64,000 nt of DNA from the NCBI RefSeq assembly GCF_000733475.1, contig NZ_JPFK01000007.1:616501-680500 (forward strand), written 5' to 3'. Each line of letters opens with the position of its first letter. Positions within the stretch are counted from its first letter, which is position 1. Positions 26,149 through 35,654 of the stretch are shown here, one piece after another. The DNA is from Mangrovimonas yunxiaonensis (GTDB lineage Bacteria > Bacteroidota > Bacteroidia > Flavobacteriales > Flavobacteriaceae). The notes below the pieces were generated by a model. It was not told the origin of the DNA. It saw only the letters and a list, made by a program, of their open reading frames with translations, and did not search any database. Position numbers and translations under genes: made by a program.

Positions 26149-28983
26149 CTAATTAATTAATTCTTTTTTAAGAAATTTTGCCGTGTAGCTTTTTTTGTCT
26201 TTAATAATTTCTTCGGGTGTGCCTTGGGCTACAATTTTTCCGCCGCCTTTTCCGCCTTCGTAGCCAACATCAATAATGTGGTCCATCATTTTAATCACAT
26301 CTAAATTGTGCTCGATAATTAAAACGGTATTGCCCTTGTTGGCGAGTTTGTTAAGCACTCCCATAAGCACTCTAATGTCTTCAAAATGCAGCCCTGTGGT
26401 GGGTTCGTCTAGAATGTAAAACGTGTTTCCTGTGGCGCGCTTGCTCAATTCTGTAGCCAGCTTTATGCGTTGTGCTTCGCCGCCAGAAAGTGTTGTGCTT
26501 TGTTGGCCAAGGGTAATGTAACCCAGACCAACATCTTTTATGGTCTTTAGTTTTTTGTGGATTTTAGGAATGTGCTCAAAGAAGTCTACGGCCTCGTTAA
26601 TGGTCATTTCTAGTACCCCGTTTATCGATTTGCCCTTATACCTAATTTCTAAGGTTTCTCTATTAAAACGTTTGCCTTGGCAACTTTCGCACTCGACATA
26701 TACGTCTGGTAGGAAATTCATTTCTATAACCTTTAAGCCTCCACCTTGGCAGGTTTCGCAGCGCCCGCCTTTTACGTTAAAGCTAAAGCGCCCGGGTTTA
26801 TACCCGCGAATCATGGCTTCTGGAATTTTGGCAAATAAACTGCGTATTTCGCTAAACACCCCAGTATAGGTTGCCGGATTGCTTCGTGGTGTTCTGCCTA
26901 TGGGCGATTGGTTTATGTCTATAACCTTATCTATATGCTCCAAGCCTGTTATTTTTTTGTAGGGCATGGGCTGTTTTACGCCGTTAAAGTAATGGGCGTT
27001 CATAATGGGGTAGAGGGTTTCGTTTATCAGGGTCGATTTGCCGCTACCCGAAACTCCGGTAACCCCTATCATTTTTCCTAGCGGAAATTTGGCCGTTACA
27101 TTTTTTAAGTTGTTGCCAGTACAACCACTAAGAACAATAAATTTTCCGTTGCCTTCACGGCGTTTTTTGGGGACTTCAATGGTTTTACTACCATTTAGGT
27201 AATCGGCTGTTAGGGTGTGGTGTTTTTTTAGTTCGTCGGGGTTGCCAATGCTAATAATTTCGCCGCCGTGTTTCCCTGCTCGTGGGCCAATATCAATAAC
27301 ATAATCGGCGCGTTCTATCATATCTTTATCGTGTTCAACAACGATCACCGAGTTGCCAACGTCGCGGAGCGAGACCAACGAGTTGATTAGTTTTTCGTTA
27401 TCGCGCTGGTGTAGTCCTATGCTAGGTTCGTCTAGAATATAAAGCACGCCCACGAGTTGCGATCCTATTTGTGTTGCCAAACGGATGCGTTGTGCTTCGC
27501 CCCCAGAAAGGGTTTTTGAGCTTCTGTTAAGCGATAGGTAGTCTAGGCCTACATCCATTAAAAACTGTAAGCGTGTGGCGATTTCTTTAATAATTTCTTC
27601 AGAAATTTTTAATTGTGCACCCGAAAGTTGCTCGGGAAGCGCTTGGAACCATAGGGTTAAATCGGAAATGTCTTTATTGGCCAACTGGGCAATGTTTAGG
27701 TCATTTACCTTAAAATAAAGCGATGCTTTTCTTAGGCGGGAGCCTTCGCATTCGGGACAGTTTACTTTGTCCATATATTCTTTTGCCCAGCGTTTTAAAG
27801 CGGTGCTATCGGCATTGTTATATTGGCTTTCAATAAAATTGGCAACCCCTTCAAAATCGATGTTGTAATCGCGGGTTACGCCTAGGGTTTTGCTCGCTAC
27901 CGAAAACTGTTCGTTACCGCCGTAAAGGATAACGTGTTTGGCTTCTTTAGGAATGCTTTTATAGGGGTCGTTAAGCGAAAACTTGTAGCGTTGGGCTATG
28001 GCTTCTAATTGCTTAAAAATCCAGCTTTTCTTTTCTGGGCCGTGTGGTGCTAGTGCGCCAGCGGCAATAGATTTGGAGCTGTCGGGAATAATTTTGTTCT
28101 CGTTAACCTGATAAAGTGTGCCAATGCCATTGCATTTTGGGCAGGCCCCTTTTGGCGAATTAAATGAAAAGTTGTTGGGCTCTGGGTTAGGGTAAGAAAT
28201 TCCGGTGCTGGGGCACATAAGGTTTCGGCTAAAATAGCGAATTTCCTGTGTGTCTTGGTCCAATACCATAAGCACATCATCGCCGTGGTACATGGCGGTG
28301 TTTATGGTTTCGGTTAAGCGTTTGTCGTTGTCTGTTTGTCCATCGATTTTAAGCCTGTCGATTACAATTTCAATATCGTGTGTTTTGTAGCGGTCAAGTT
28401 TCATGCCTTTTACCAGATCCCTAATCTCGCCATCGGTTCTTACTTTAACAAAGCCTTGTTTGGCAATTTGCTCGAAGAGTTCGCGATAATGCCCTTTTCT
28501 AGAGCGCACAACTGGTGCCAGTATGTTTATGCGTTTACCGGTATAGCTTTCTACAATAAGCTTTTTGATTTGCTCGTCGTTGTAGCTAACCATTTTTTCG
28601 CCGGTGTTGTAGCTATAGGCATCGCTGGCTCTTGCAAAAAGCAATCTTAAAAAGTCATAAATTTCTGTAATGGTCCCAACGGTAGACCTTGGAGACTTGC
28701 TGGTTGTTTTTTGCTCGATGGCAATAACTGGGGAGAGGCCATCAATTTTATCGACGTCCGGACGCTCTAAACTTCCTAAAAACTGTCTGGCATAGGCCGA
28801 AAAGGTTTCGATGTAGCGCCTTTGGCCTTCCGCATAAATGGTGTCGAATGCCAAGGAGGACTTTCCAGAGCCGGATAGGCCTGTAATGACAACTAGTTTG
28901 TCGCGAGGAATGGTTACATCTATATTTTTTAGGTTATGGACCCTAGCGCCCTTAACTTCAATATGTTCTTCAAATTGGCTCAT
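26149..28983 (-). CDS. uvrA: Excinuclease ABC subunit A
   Basis: This damage-recognition ATPase of nucleotide excision repair works with UvrB and UvrC. Two ABC modules are present, each with Walker A (GLSGSGKSS near the N terminus, GVSGSGKST near residue 640), signature [13 protein letters not shown] / [13 protein letters not shown] and Walker [12 protein letters not shown] / [11 protein letters not shown]. Zinc-ribbon Cys pairs are visible (CPKCNG, CPECEG, CETCQGG...CESCQG). An open frame extends to 29001, but that segment overlaps the likely promoter box, so the start was set at ATG 28983 ([20 protein letters not shown]), giving 944 aa. Confidence 0.96.
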   Translation of the reverse strand: MSQFEEHIEVKGARVHNLKNIDVTIPRDKLVVITGLSGSGKSSLAFDTIYAEGQRRYIETFSAYARQFLGSLERPDVDKIDGLSPVIAIEQKTTSKSPRSTVGTITEIYDFLRLLFARASDAYSYNTGEKMVSYNDEQIKKLIVESYTGKRINILAPVVRSRKGHYRELFEQIAKQGFVKVRTDGEIRDLVKGMKLDRYKTHDIEIVIDRLKIDGQTDNDKRLTETINTAMYHGDDVLMVLDQDTQEIRYFSRNLMCPSTGISYPNPEPNNFSFNSPKGACPKCNGIGTLYQVNENKIIPDSSKSIAAGALAPHGPEKKSWIFKQLEAIAQRYKFSLNDPYKSIPKEAKHVILYGGNEQFSVASKTLGVTRDYNIDFEGVANFIESQYNNADSTALKRWAKEYMDKVNCPECEGSRLRKASLYFKVNDLNIAQLANKDISDLTLWFQALPEQLSGAQLKISEEIIKEIATRLQFLMDVGLDYLSLNRSSKTLSGGEAQRIRLATQIGSQLVGVLYILDEPSIGLHQRDNEKLINSLVSLRDVGNSVIVVEHDKDMIERADYVIDIGPRAGKHGGEIISIGNPDELKKHHTLTADYLNGSKTIEVPKKRREGNGKFIVLSGCTGNNLKNVTAKFPLGKMIGVTGVSGSGKSTLINETLYPIMNAHYFNGVKQPMPYKKITGLEHIDKVIDINQSPIGRTPRSNPATYTGVFSEIRSLFAKIPEAMIRGYKPGRFSFNVKGGRCETCQGGGLKVIEMNFLPDVYVECESCQGKRFNRETLEIRYKGKSINGVLEMTINEAVDFFEHIPKIHKKLKTIKDVGLGYITLGQQSTTLSGGEAQRIKLATELSKRATGNTFYILDEPTTGLHFEDIRVLMGVLNKLANKGNTVLIIEHNLDVIKMMDHIIDVGYEGGKGGGKIVAQGTPEEIIKDKKSYTAKFLKKELIN

Positions 28984-28998
28984 AAAATTGCAAATATG

Positions 28999-29006
28999 CA
29001 AAAGTA
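28999..29006 (-). promoter_or_regulatory. -7 promoter box of uvrA
   Basis: TACTTTTG on the minus strand fits TAnnTTTG, 15 bp upstream of the chosen uvrA ATG. No clear TTG was found at the -33 position. The position argues against starting uvrA at 29001. Confidence 0.5.
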
Positions 29007-29074
29007 CTTATTTTGAGTTGAAAAACGAAGTTAATATTCGCAGCATAAAGCACAAGGTAGTTTTGGTTTATAGG

Positions 29075-29677
29075 CTAAGGTGCGATGCGCTTCTCAATTT
29101 CAAGATATTTTTTTTGGGTGTGCTGTTTTAGGGCATTAAAAAACTGGGTAAACTCCTGCTCAAACTCCTGGTAATACATTTTTAGTTCGCGTGTGGCTTT
29201 ATCCATTCCAGAAACATAGTTGGTACGTCTGTTCATGCCGTCGAGTACGTTTTGAATGCCTTCAATATGGGCGTAATTTAACAGCCAATTGCCCGAGATC
29301 ATGTACGGCATCATGTGTTGTGTTTTTTCGGGGAGTAACTCGTAGTGCTGTTCTAGTAGGCGGTAAAAGCGATCGACATAAATGGCTAGGGGTATTGTTG
29401 AGTATTGAAGCCAGTTTTTAGCCAAAAAATGATCGTACAGAATATCGACAATAACACTGCTGTAATGGCTGTAATTTTTATGAAGCCTTTTTGTGCTTTG
29501 TCTAACAATAGGGTGGGCATCGGTATAGGTATCGATTTCCCGATGCAACAAAATGCCTATTTGAACTTCTTTGGGGTAGGTTACATACTTTTTACCGCGA
29601 ATGCCATCGGCTATAAAGTTGCCAATGGTGACCAGATCGTTATTTCCAGAAAGGTAAATATGTGCTAGGAAATTCAT
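29075..29677 (-). CDS. Acyl-carrier-protein phosphodiesterase (AcpH family)
   Basis: AcpH removes the 4'-phosphopantetheine arm from holo-ACP. The 200-aa protein carries the family pattern [28 protein letters not shown], then [14 protein letters not shown] and [13 protein letters not shown], with the His/Asp residues expected of this HD-like metal-dependent family. It is separated from uvrA by 91 bp holding the uvrA promoter. Confidence 0.87.
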   Translation of the reverse strand: MNFLAHIYLSGNNDLVTIGNFIADGIRGKKYVTYPKEVQIGILLHREIDTYTDAHPIVRQSTKRLHKNYSHYSSVIVDILYDHFLAKNWLQYSTIPLAIYVDRFYRLLEQHYELLPEKTQHMMPYMISGNWLLNYAHIEGIQNVLDGMNRRTNYVSGMDKATRELKMYYQEFEQEFTQFFNALKQHTQKKYLEIEKRIAP

Positions 29678-29724
29678 TTCCCGAATTTACAAATTCATAA
29701 TAAAGAATTACAGTTATTTCCTAT

Positions 29725-29732
29725 TATATTTG
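29725..29732 (+). promoter_or_regulatory. -7 promoter box of glmM
   Basis: TATATTTG matches TAnnTTTG exactly and lies 18 bp before the glmM ATG, in the 73-bp gap from the divergent AcpH gene. A TTG at the usual -33 distance is not obvious. Confidence 0.5.
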
Positions 29733-29750
29733 TTGGAAAATTAAAGATCA

Positions 29751-31139
29751 ATGACACTTATAAAATCAATTTCAGGAATACGAGGCACCATAGGAGGCGC
29801 GGTTGGCACAAACTTAACCCCTATAGATGCGGTTACTTTTGCAGCTGCTTATGGCACATGGATTAAACAACAGCGGGAGAAAGATACTTACCGCGTGGTT
29901 GTAGGTCGCGATGCCAGGTTGTCGGGCGAAATGATTCAGGGCTTGGTTATGCAAACCCTAGTAGGAATGGGAATTCACGTGATTGATCTTGGACTATCTA
30001 CAACGCCAACCGTAGAGATGGCCGTGCCAATGGAACATGCCGATGGTGGCATTATTTTAACGGCCAGTCATAACCCCAAACAATGGAATGCCTTAAAGCT
30101 GTTGAATGCTGAAGGCGAGTTTTTAAATGCCGAAGAAGGCCAGAAAATATTGGATATCGCTACATCGAACCAAATGACATTTGCACCGGTTGATGCCTTA
30201 GGTAAGGTGACTAAAAACGAGGCGTATTTTGGATTGCACATTGAAGAGATTTTAGGACTGGATCTCGTAAATATCGAGGCCATTAAAAAGGCTAAATTTA
30301 AAGTCGTGATCGATGCGGTAAACTCTACGGGAGGGATTGCAATTCCTATGCTTCTGGACGCTTTGGATGTTGATTATATAAAGCTTTACTGCGAACCTAC
30401 GGGGCATTTTCCCCACAATCCGGAGCCTTTAAAGGAGCATTTAACAGACCTTTCGGAAGCCGTTGTTAAAGAACGCGCCGATTTTGGTATTGTAGTCGAC
30501 CCCGATGTAGACCGTTTGGCCTTTATGGATGAAACAGGCGAGATGTTTGGCGAAGAGTATACTTTGGTCGCTTGCGCCGATTATGTGTTAGGCAAAACCC
30601 CAGGAAATACGGTGAGTAACATGAGTTCGACCAGAGCCCTTAGAGACGTTACCGAAGCACATGGCGGGCAGTACGAAGCCAGTGCGGTGGGAGAAGTAAA
30701 TGTCGTGGCTATGATGAAAAAGAATACTGCTATCATTGGCGGTGAAGGCAATGGCGGCATTATTTTACCTGAGCTGCATTACGGTAGAGATGCCTTGGTA
30801 GGCATTGCTTTATTTTTAAGCTTGTTGGCCGAGCGCAAAGTTAGGGTTAGTGCCCTTAGGGCCTCGTACCCCAATTACTTTATGAGTAAAAAGAAGATTG
30901 AACTTACGCCAGACTTGGATGTAGATGCCATTTTAAAGGCCATAGAAGTGGCTTACCGCCATGAAAACCCTACAACTATAGATGGGGTGAAAATAGATTT
31001 TGAAGATAGCTGGGTGCATTTAAGAAAAAGCAATACCGAACCTATTATTAGAATTTATACCGAAGCCAAATCGCAAGACGAAGCTAATACGCTAGCCGAT
31101 AGATTTATAGGAGAACTAAATGCTTTGGCCCATAAATAA
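29751..31139 (+). CDS. glmM: Phosphoglucosamine mutase (alpha-D-phosphohexomutase family)
   Basis: GlmM interconverts glucosamine-6-phosphate and glucosamine-1-phosphate on the way to UDP-GlcNAc. In this 462-aa protein the phosphoserine is Ser106 (TASHNPKQWNALKLL), the Mg loop is DPDVDRLAF, the sugar loop is GEGNGGIILPELHYGRD and the phosphate-binding loop is RKSNTEPIIRIYTEA. The family also includes phosphomannomutases; the gene symbol rests on the GlmM-like sugar loop and on usual Bacteroidota annotation. It converges with the acyltransferase gene, 5 bp between stops. Confidence 0.85.
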   Translation: MTLIKSISGIRGTIGGAVGTNLTPIDAVTFAAAYGTWIKQQREKDTYRVVVGRDARLSGEMIQGLVMQTLVGMGIHVIDLGLSTTPTVEMAVPMEHADGGIILTASHNPKQWNALKLLNAEGEFLNAEEGQKILDIATSNQMTFAPVDALGKVTKNEAYFGLHIEEILGLDLVNIEAIKKAKFKVVIDAVNSTGGIAIPMLLDALDVDYIKLYCEPTGHFPHNPEPLKEHLTDLSEAVVKERADFGIVVDPDVDRLAFMDETGEMFGEEYTLVACADYVLGKTPGNTVSNMSSTRALRDVTEAHGGQYEASAVGEVNVVAMMKKNTAIIGGEGNGGIILPELHYGRDALVGIALFLSLLAERKVRVSALRASYPNYFMSKKKIELTPDLDVDAILKAIEVAYRHENPTTIDGVKIDFEDSWVHLRKSNTEPIIRIYTEAKSQDEANTLADRFIGELNALAHK

Positions 31140-31144
31140 AAACG

Positions 31145-32035
31145 TTATTGAAATGCTTTGGGCACTTTATCGCGGTGTTTCCAGCGTTTGTGTGTCCAAA
31201 GATAATATCTGGGATCGTCGTAGATTTGTTTTTCAACTAACTTTAAAAACGCCTCGGTAATGGTGTAGTCTGGATAGTCTTTTGGCGTTTCTGTAATGGT
31301 TTTAAAAGTAGCTTGGTAATGGCCGCGTTTTACTTTTTCAACATTAAAAAATACAACAGCCATATCTAGCTTTTTGGCCAGCATTTCGGCACCGGTATAA
31401 ACAGGAACTTTTATGCCCATAAATTCTGTCCAATGAAAAGCTTTATGAGCTTTAGGAGATTGGTCTGAAGCAAATCCGCTAATCGATAATTCCCCATCTT
31501 TTTTAGATTGTATAAGCGTAGGAATGGTTTCTTTGGTTGTAATAAGGTAGGTGTTGTATCTGGCTCTAATACGTTTAACCAAGCGATCGAAATATTTGTT
31601 AGCAAGCCTTTTGTAAATACCATAGCCTTTGTGCTTCACGTGCTTTTGCATGATGAATATCCATTCCCAACTCGCATAATGAGCACACATTAATACAATG
31701 CTTTTATGCTTTTCGCCAAGTGTATTTATAACGTCGATATTAGTAAACTTAAAGCGTTTGTTCATTTCGGCTTCAGAAATCGTCATCGATTTTATCGTTT
31801 CTAAAATCATGTCGCATAAATGATGGTAAAAAGCACTGGTTATCGCTTGTATTTCGGCATGGGACTTATTGGGGAATACCAATTTTAAGTTCTCTTTTAC
31901 CGTTTTTTTCCGATACCCAAAAATTTTGAAAAGGAAGATGTAAAGGATGTCCGAAATAAAGTAAAGCACCTTAAACGGAAGGATGGAAATCATCCATAAA
32001 AACGGATAAATTATAATATAAGCGAGAAATTGCAT
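31145..32035 (-). CDS. LpxL/HtrB-like lysophospholipid or lipid A acyltransferase
   Basis: This 296-aa inner-membrane protein has an N-terminal hydrophobic anchor (IIYPFLWMISILPFKVLYFISDILYIFLF) and an HxxxxE-type acyltransferase motif in MCAHYASWEWIF. It belongs to the LpxL/LpxM/HtrB family, which adds secondary acyl chains to lipid A; in Flavobacteriia it could also modify ornithine or other lipids. Its promoter region is shared with the divergent rhomboid gene. Confidence 0.87.
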   Translation of the reverse strand: MQFLAYIIIYPFLWMISILPFKVLYFISDILYIFLFKIFGYRKKTVKENLKLVFPNKSHAEIQAITSAFYHHLCDMILETIKSMTISEAEMNKRFKFTNIDVINTLGEKHKSIVLMCAHYASWEWIFIMQKHVKHKGYGIYKRLANKYFDRLVKRIRARYNTYLITTKETIPTLIQSKKDGELSISGFASDQSPKAHKAFHWTEFMGIKVPVYTGAEMLAKKLDMAVVFFNVEKVKRGHYQATFKTITETPKDYPDYTITEAFLKLVEKQIYDDPRYYLWTHKRWKHRDKVPKAFQ

Positions 32036-32050
32036 GAATAAATTTTAGCT

Positions 32051-32078
32051 TTGCAAGCGCAAATATATGGTATATTTG
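32051..32078 (+). promoter_or_regulatory. Promoter of the rhomboid gene, overlapping a divergent -7 box
   Basis: TTG (32051-32053), a 17-nt spacer and TATATTTG (32071-32078) fit the TTG / TAnnTTTG consensus for the rhomboid gene. On the other strand, TATATTTG (32067-32060) is a -7 box for the acyltransferase gene and lies inside the same spacer, so the two promoters overlap. Confidence 0.7.
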
Positions 32079-32098
32079 ATTGATAACATTTACAATTT

Positions 32099-32749
32099 AT
32101 GGGCAATTTAAGTTTAGTTACGCTTGTTATTATAGCTGCCAATGCTATTATTTCTTTTAAAGGATTTAACGATTACAGTTTTTTTGAAAAGTATAAGTTT
32201 AATGTGGGCGGTATACAACGAGGCGAGCAGTTTAGAATGTTTAGCAGTGGGTTTTTACATGTAGATACCATGCATTTGTTTTTTAACATGTTTACCCTTT
32301 ACATTTTTGCGCCTGTGGTTATTATGCACATGTCTGCAGTAAGTTTTATCATTATTTATCTAGGCAGTTTGATTCTAGGCAACATCCTGTCGCTATACTT
32401 TCATAAAAACGAATACCATTACAGTGCCGTAGGGGCGAGTGGTGCGGTTATGGGTATTATATACGCTGCTATTTTACTGCGTCCAGATATGGATTTATAC
32501 TTGTTTTTTATTCCCATACCCATTCCAGCCTATATTTTTGGAATAGGCTATTTACTGTACACCATTTATGGGATGAAAAACCGCGTTGGAAATATTGGCC
32601 ATGACGCCCATTTTGGTGGCGCCATAGGTGGGTATGCCATTACACTGCTTTTGGCACCGTGGCTATTTAAAACAAACTTGGTTATGATTGGGCTTTTGGC
32701 GCTTCCTATTATATTGCTGTTTGTGCTTAAAAAAATGGATAAGCTATAA
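32099..32749 (+). CDS. Rhomboid-family intramembrane serine protease
   Basis: This 216-aa six-helix membrane protein has the catalytic dyad Ser114 (GASGAVMG) and His171 (HDAHFGGAIGG), plus the family's HLFFNMFTLY in helix 2. It cleaves membrane helices of client proteins, which are unknown here. It is followed by a strong bidirectional terminator. Confidence 0.9.
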   Translation: MGNLSLVTLVIIAANAIISFKGFNDYSFFEKYKFNVGGIQRGEQFRMFSSGFLHVDTMHLFFNMFTLYIFAPVVIMHMSAVSFIIIYLGSLILGNILSLYFHKNEYHYSAVGASGAVMGIIYAAILLRPDMDLYLFFIPIPIPAYIFGIGYLLYTIYGMKNRVGNIGHDAHFGGAIGGYAITLLLAPWLFKTNLVMIGLLALPIILLFVLKKMDKL

Positions 32750-32751
32750 AT

Positions 32752-32781
32752 AAAAAGCCCGCTAGTTAAAGCGGGCTTTTT
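32752..32781. terminator. Bidirectional intrinsic terminator
   Basis: The stem AAAAAGCCCGC (32752-32762) / GCGGGCTTTTT (32771-32781) has an 8-nt loop. It lies between the convergent rhomboid and TlpA genes and has T tracts in both directions. Confidence 0.85.
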
Positions 32782-32801
32782 ATTTATAGCTGTATAACAA
32801 A

Positions 32802-33932
32802 TTAGTCAAGCATTTCGGCTATTTTGTCTTCTAAGGCTTTTCCTCTTAGGTTTTTAGCTACAATTTTCCCTTCAGCATCTAAAATAAAGGTTGCGGGAAT
32901 GGCTCTAATGTTGTATTGTTGGGCTACTGGGCCGTTAAAATACTTTAGGTTAGAAACTTGGTGCCAGGTTAATCCATCTTTTTCAATGGCCTCGGTCCAA
33001 GCGGCTTTAGCATCTTTTTGTCTTGGGGTACCATCTAATGATACACCGATGATTTCCAATCCTTTTTCGTGGTATTTGTTATAAACTTTTACCACGTTTG
33101 GGTTTTCTTTTCTACAAGGACCACACCAAGCTGCCCAAAAATCGATAATGGTTACTTTGCCTTTAATATCGTTTAGCGCTACCATTTCGCCTTCTGGGTT
33201 AGGGGCGCTAAAGTTTGGGGCAATGCTGCCTTCGGCAGTGGCCAACTCGTTGTTTAGGCGTTCGCCTAGACGTGTTCCTATAGGGCTGGTTTTAACCGTT
33301 TCAGTAAAGGTGTCGTAAATAGCTTTTGCTTCGGCTATTTTAACGGCGTTCGAGTTGGATAAGCTTTCCAATACCATGGCGCTAACAACCAGATTGTTAT
33401 TGGCTTTGGCAATTTCTAGGTTTTTATTGTTGATTTCCTGTACAAAATCCTCAAACTCTGTTCTTAAGGCCTCCATAGTAGCGGTGTCTTTTTCTTGGCT
33501 AGCGGTTCTGTACGCCGCCATTAGCGTTTTGTTTTTCTCACGAATAGGGTTGAGGTTGCTTTTAAACGTATCGAAGATTTTGTTTTCCGTGCTCCCGGTT
33601 ATTGTAGAGCCCATTAGGCTGTCGTTATTAATTTCTAGCTCCATAAGCGAATTTTCTACCATTAGGGGAAATCTTTCGTTTTGGCCTTCAATGGTTAAAA
33701 GATAGAGGTCTGGATGCGTTACTTTTCCTTTTAAGGTTACTTGGCCATTGGCTACTCTAGCGGTATCTAATACTGTTTGGTTTTGCGGATCGGCAGCATA
33801 AAGTGTTACTTTTTTTCCGTTGGCAGCGGCATCAATGGTAGCATTAATGGCAAAGCCATCTATTTTAGGTTCGTTTTTACAAGCCGTAATGAGTAAGGTT
33901 AGAATACTGATGTAAAAGATTCTTTTCAACAT
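32802..33932 (-). CDS. TlpA-family thiol-disulfide oxidoreductase, lipoprotein
   Basis: This 376-aa protein has a lipobox ITAC (Cys18), an N-terminal DUF4369-like beta domain (about 28-125), a helical linker and a thioredoxin domain with active site Cys270-Gly-Pro-Cys273 (WAAWCGPCRKEN). It should act in the periplasm on disulfides or cytochrome maturation. It is a single gene with its own -7 box (33963-33970). Confidence 0.9.
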   Translation of the reverse strand: MLKRIFYISILTLLITACKNEPKIDGFAINATIDAAANGKKVTLYAADPQNQTVLDTARVANGQVTLKGKVTHPDLYLLTIEGQNERFPLMVENSLMELEINNDSLMGSTITGSTENKIFDTFKSNLNPIREKNKTLMAAYRTASQEKDTATMEALRTEFEDFVQEINNKNLEIAKANNNLVVSAMVLESLSNSNAVKIAEAKAIYDTFTETVKTSPIGTRLGERLNNELATAEGSIAPNFSAPNPEGEMVALNDIKGKVTIIDFWAAWCGPCRKENPNVVKVYNKYHEKGLEIIGVSLDGTPRQKDAKAAWTEAIEKDGLTWHQVSNLKYFNGPVAQQYNIRAIPATFILDAEGKIVAKNLRGKALEDKIAEMLD

Positions 33933-33962
33933 GTTTATTTTTTCGTTTTATCGTTATAGATG

Positions 33963-33970
33963 CAAATATA
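33963..33970 (-). promoter_or_regulatory. -7 promoter box of the TlpA gene
   Basis: TATATTTG on the minus strand, 30 bp upstream of the ATG at 33932; an exact match to TAnnTTTG. No clear -33 TTG was seen. Confidence 0.45.
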
Positions 33971-34027
33971 ATAGATTAATCCTACTATATCTGTTAAGAT
34001 ATGTTCAATGTTCTGTGTGTAATTTAG

Positions 34028-34035
34028 TACTTTTG
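34028..34035 (+). promoter_or_regulatory. -7 promoter box of mnmE (suggests a near-leaderless transcript)
   Basis: TACTTTTG matches TAnnTTTG and ends only 4 bp before the mnmE ATG at 34040. If used, transcription would begin at or next to the start codon. Confidence 0.4.
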
Positions 34036-34039
34036 TAGT

Positions 34040-35437
34040 ATGGTAAACAACGACACTATTATTGCCTTGGCAACACCTTCGGGTGCTGGTGCTATTGCTG
34101 TTTTAAGGGTTTCTGGTAAATTGGCAATTACAATAAGCGCAAAGCTTTTTAAGTCGGTGCATGCTAAATGCCTCACCGAACAAAAAACGCACACCATTCA
34201 TTTGGGGCATATTGTAGACGGCGAGCGAACTTTGGATGAGGTGCTGGTATCGGTTTTTAGAGATCCGCAATCGTACACAGGTGAAGATGTGGTGGAAATT
34301 AGCTGTCACGGGTCGCCTTACATTCAGCAAGAAATTTTACAGCTGTTTCTTAGAAACGGGTGCCGCATGGCCAATGCGGGCGAGTTTACCTTACGGGCGT
34401 TTCTAAACGGGAAATTAGACTTAAGCCAGGCAGAAGCTGTGGCCGATTTGATTGCTAGTGATAATGAAGCGTCGCACCAAATAGCCATGCAGCAGATGCG
34501 TGGTGGGTTTTCTTCGGAAATTGCTAAGCTACGCGAGGAACTTTTAAATTTTGCGTCTTTAATTGAGTTGGAATTGGATTTTGCCGAAGAGGATGTGGAG
34601 TTTGCCGATAGAACGCAATTTAAGGAACTTATTGATAGAATCACGTTTGTGTTAAAACGTCTTATCGATTCGTTTGCTGTGGGGAATGTGATTAAAAACG
34701 GGATTCCTGTTGCTATAGTAGGGGAGCCCAACGTTGGAAAATCGACCTTGTTAAATGCGCTTTTAAACGAGGAACGTGCCATTGTTAGCGATATAGCAGG
34801 AACCACACGTGATACGATAGAAGATGAAATTTCGATAGGCGGGATTGGTTTCAGGTTTATAGATACCGCAGGTATTCGGGAGACTAAAGATGTGGTGGAG
34901 AGCATTGGTATTCAAAAAACCTTTGAGAAAATAGCCCAATCGCAAGTAGTGGTTTACTTGTTTGATGCCGAAGCTGTTTTTGCAAAAAAGGCCTCTTTAG
35001 AAGGCATTAAGGTTGAAATAGAGAAAATAAAAAACAAGTACCCCCAAAAGCCCTTGGTGGTCATAGCCAATAAGGTAGACCAGATTAACGCTGCCGAGCT
35101 GCAACAGCTTAAAGCAGAGCTTCCCAACATGGAATTGTTGTCTGCCAAAACCGGAAAAGGTGTGGAAGAGCTTAAATTGATTTTAACCAATTTTGTGAAT
35201 ACAGGCGCCTTGAGAAACAACGAAACCATTGTAACCAACTCTAGGCACTACGATGCGCTTATTAAAGGTTTAGAAGAAATTCAGAAAGTTAAATACGGTT
35301 TGGAATCTGGCTTGTCGGGCGATCTTATGGCTATAGATATTCGCCAAGCCCTGCATTATTTTGGGGAAATTACGGGCCAAGTTACTAACGATGAGTTGCT
35401 TGGGAATATTTTTGCTAATTTCTGCATCGGGAAGTAA
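34040..35437 (+). CDS. mnmE: tRNA uridine-5-carboxymethylaminomethyl modification GTPase MnmE
   Basis: With MnmG, this enzyme modifies U34 of certain tRNAs. The 465-aa protein has the formyl-THF-binding N domain (TPSGAGAIAVLRVSG), the G domain with G1 GEPNVGKSTLLN, GTTRD, G3 DTAGIRET and G4 NKVD, and the C-terminal catalytic Cys in the ending FCIGK. The coding region is complete although the island begins immediately after its stop codon. The last 18 bp double as the likely attachment core. Confidence 0.96.
   Translation: MVNNDTIIALATPSGAGAIAVLRVSGKLAITISAKLFKSVHAKCLTEQKTHTIHLGHIVDGERTLDEVLVSVFRDPQSYTGEDVVEISCHGSPYIQQEILQLFLRNGCRMANAGEFTLRAFLNGKLDLSQAEAVADLIASDNEASHQIAMQQMRGGFSSEIAKLREELLNFASLIELELDFAEEDVEFADRTQFKELIDRITFVLKRLIDSFAVGNVIKNGIPVAIVGEPNVGKSTLLNALLNEERAIVSDIAGTTRDTIEDEISIGGIGFRFIDTAGIRETKDVVESIGIQKTFEKIAQSQVVVYLFDAEAVFAKKASLEGIKVEIEKIKNKYPQKPLVVIANKVDQINAAELQQLKAELPNMELLSAKTGKGVEELKLILTNFVNTGALRNNETIVTNSRHYDALIKGLEEIQKVKYGLESGLSGDLMAIDIRQALHYFGEITGQVTNDELLGNIFANFCIGK
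35420..35437 (+). other. Probable attachment core (attL) of the integrative island, in the 3' end of mnmE
   Basis: The last 18 bp of mnmE, TTCTGCATCGGGAAGTAA, encode the conserved FCIGK-stop tail. Salmonella genomic island SGI1 and relatives are known to integrate at this same place in mnmE (trmE). Here the gene content changes exactly at this point and a tyrosine integrase follows within 600 bp. The second copy (attR) would be outside the window and was not seen. Confidence 0.55.
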
Positions 35438-35443
35438 CTTACT

Positions 35444-35570
35444 TTCTTTTATTTGTTAATCCTTTGTTATTGTTGGTTTTATAGTGTTTTATCTTCTTTT
35501 ATTTGTTGCTTATTTACTCTTTTTTGATTAAATTTGTTGTGTATCTGTTGCCTTAAATATGGATTTGTTG
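35444..35570 (+). repeat. Spaced direct repeats beside the attachment core (possible integrase arm sites)
   Basis: The 14-mer TTCTTTTATTTGTT occurs at 35444 and 35494, exactly 50 bp apart. Its core ATTTGTT(G) recurs at 35532 and 35563, giving spacings of 50, 31 and 31 bp for ATTTGTT (35451, 35501, 35532, 35563). The regular spacing next to the island end suggests arm-type integrase sites. No gene lies here. Confidence 0.5.
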
Positions 35571-35605
35571 CCCAAATCTGTTGGCGAAAATAAAGGCGAA
35601 ATGAT

Positions 35606-35652
35606 GCACCATAACGCACCACGTTGCACCATTACGCTACATAAAGCACCAT
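35606..35652 (+). repeat. Three iteron-like GCACCAT repeats with 20-bp period
   Basis: GCACCAT occurs at 35606, 35626 and 35646, exactly 20 bp apart; the first two continue as GCACCATnACGC. An additional GCACC lies at 35616. The array ends just before the ATG of the HTH gene (35655), a good position for an autoregulatory or directionality-factor binding site. Confidence 0.55.
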
Positions 35653-35654
35653 TT

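Noticed and set aside
34324-34905. 193-codon open frame antisense to mnmE
   Set aside because: It is Ser-rich and Asn-rich, as expected for the complement of a Lys/Glu/Asp-rich gene, has no start context, and mnmE is certain on the other strand.
35438-35560. A tRNA gene as the integration target
   Set aside because: No cloverleaf could be made near the island edge; the mnmE 3' end explains the boundary better.
35606-35654. Short regular repeats that could be read as a CRISPR array
   Set aside because: The repeat is only about 7-12 bp with a 20-bp period and three copies; no cas genes or spacer-sized unique segments are present.
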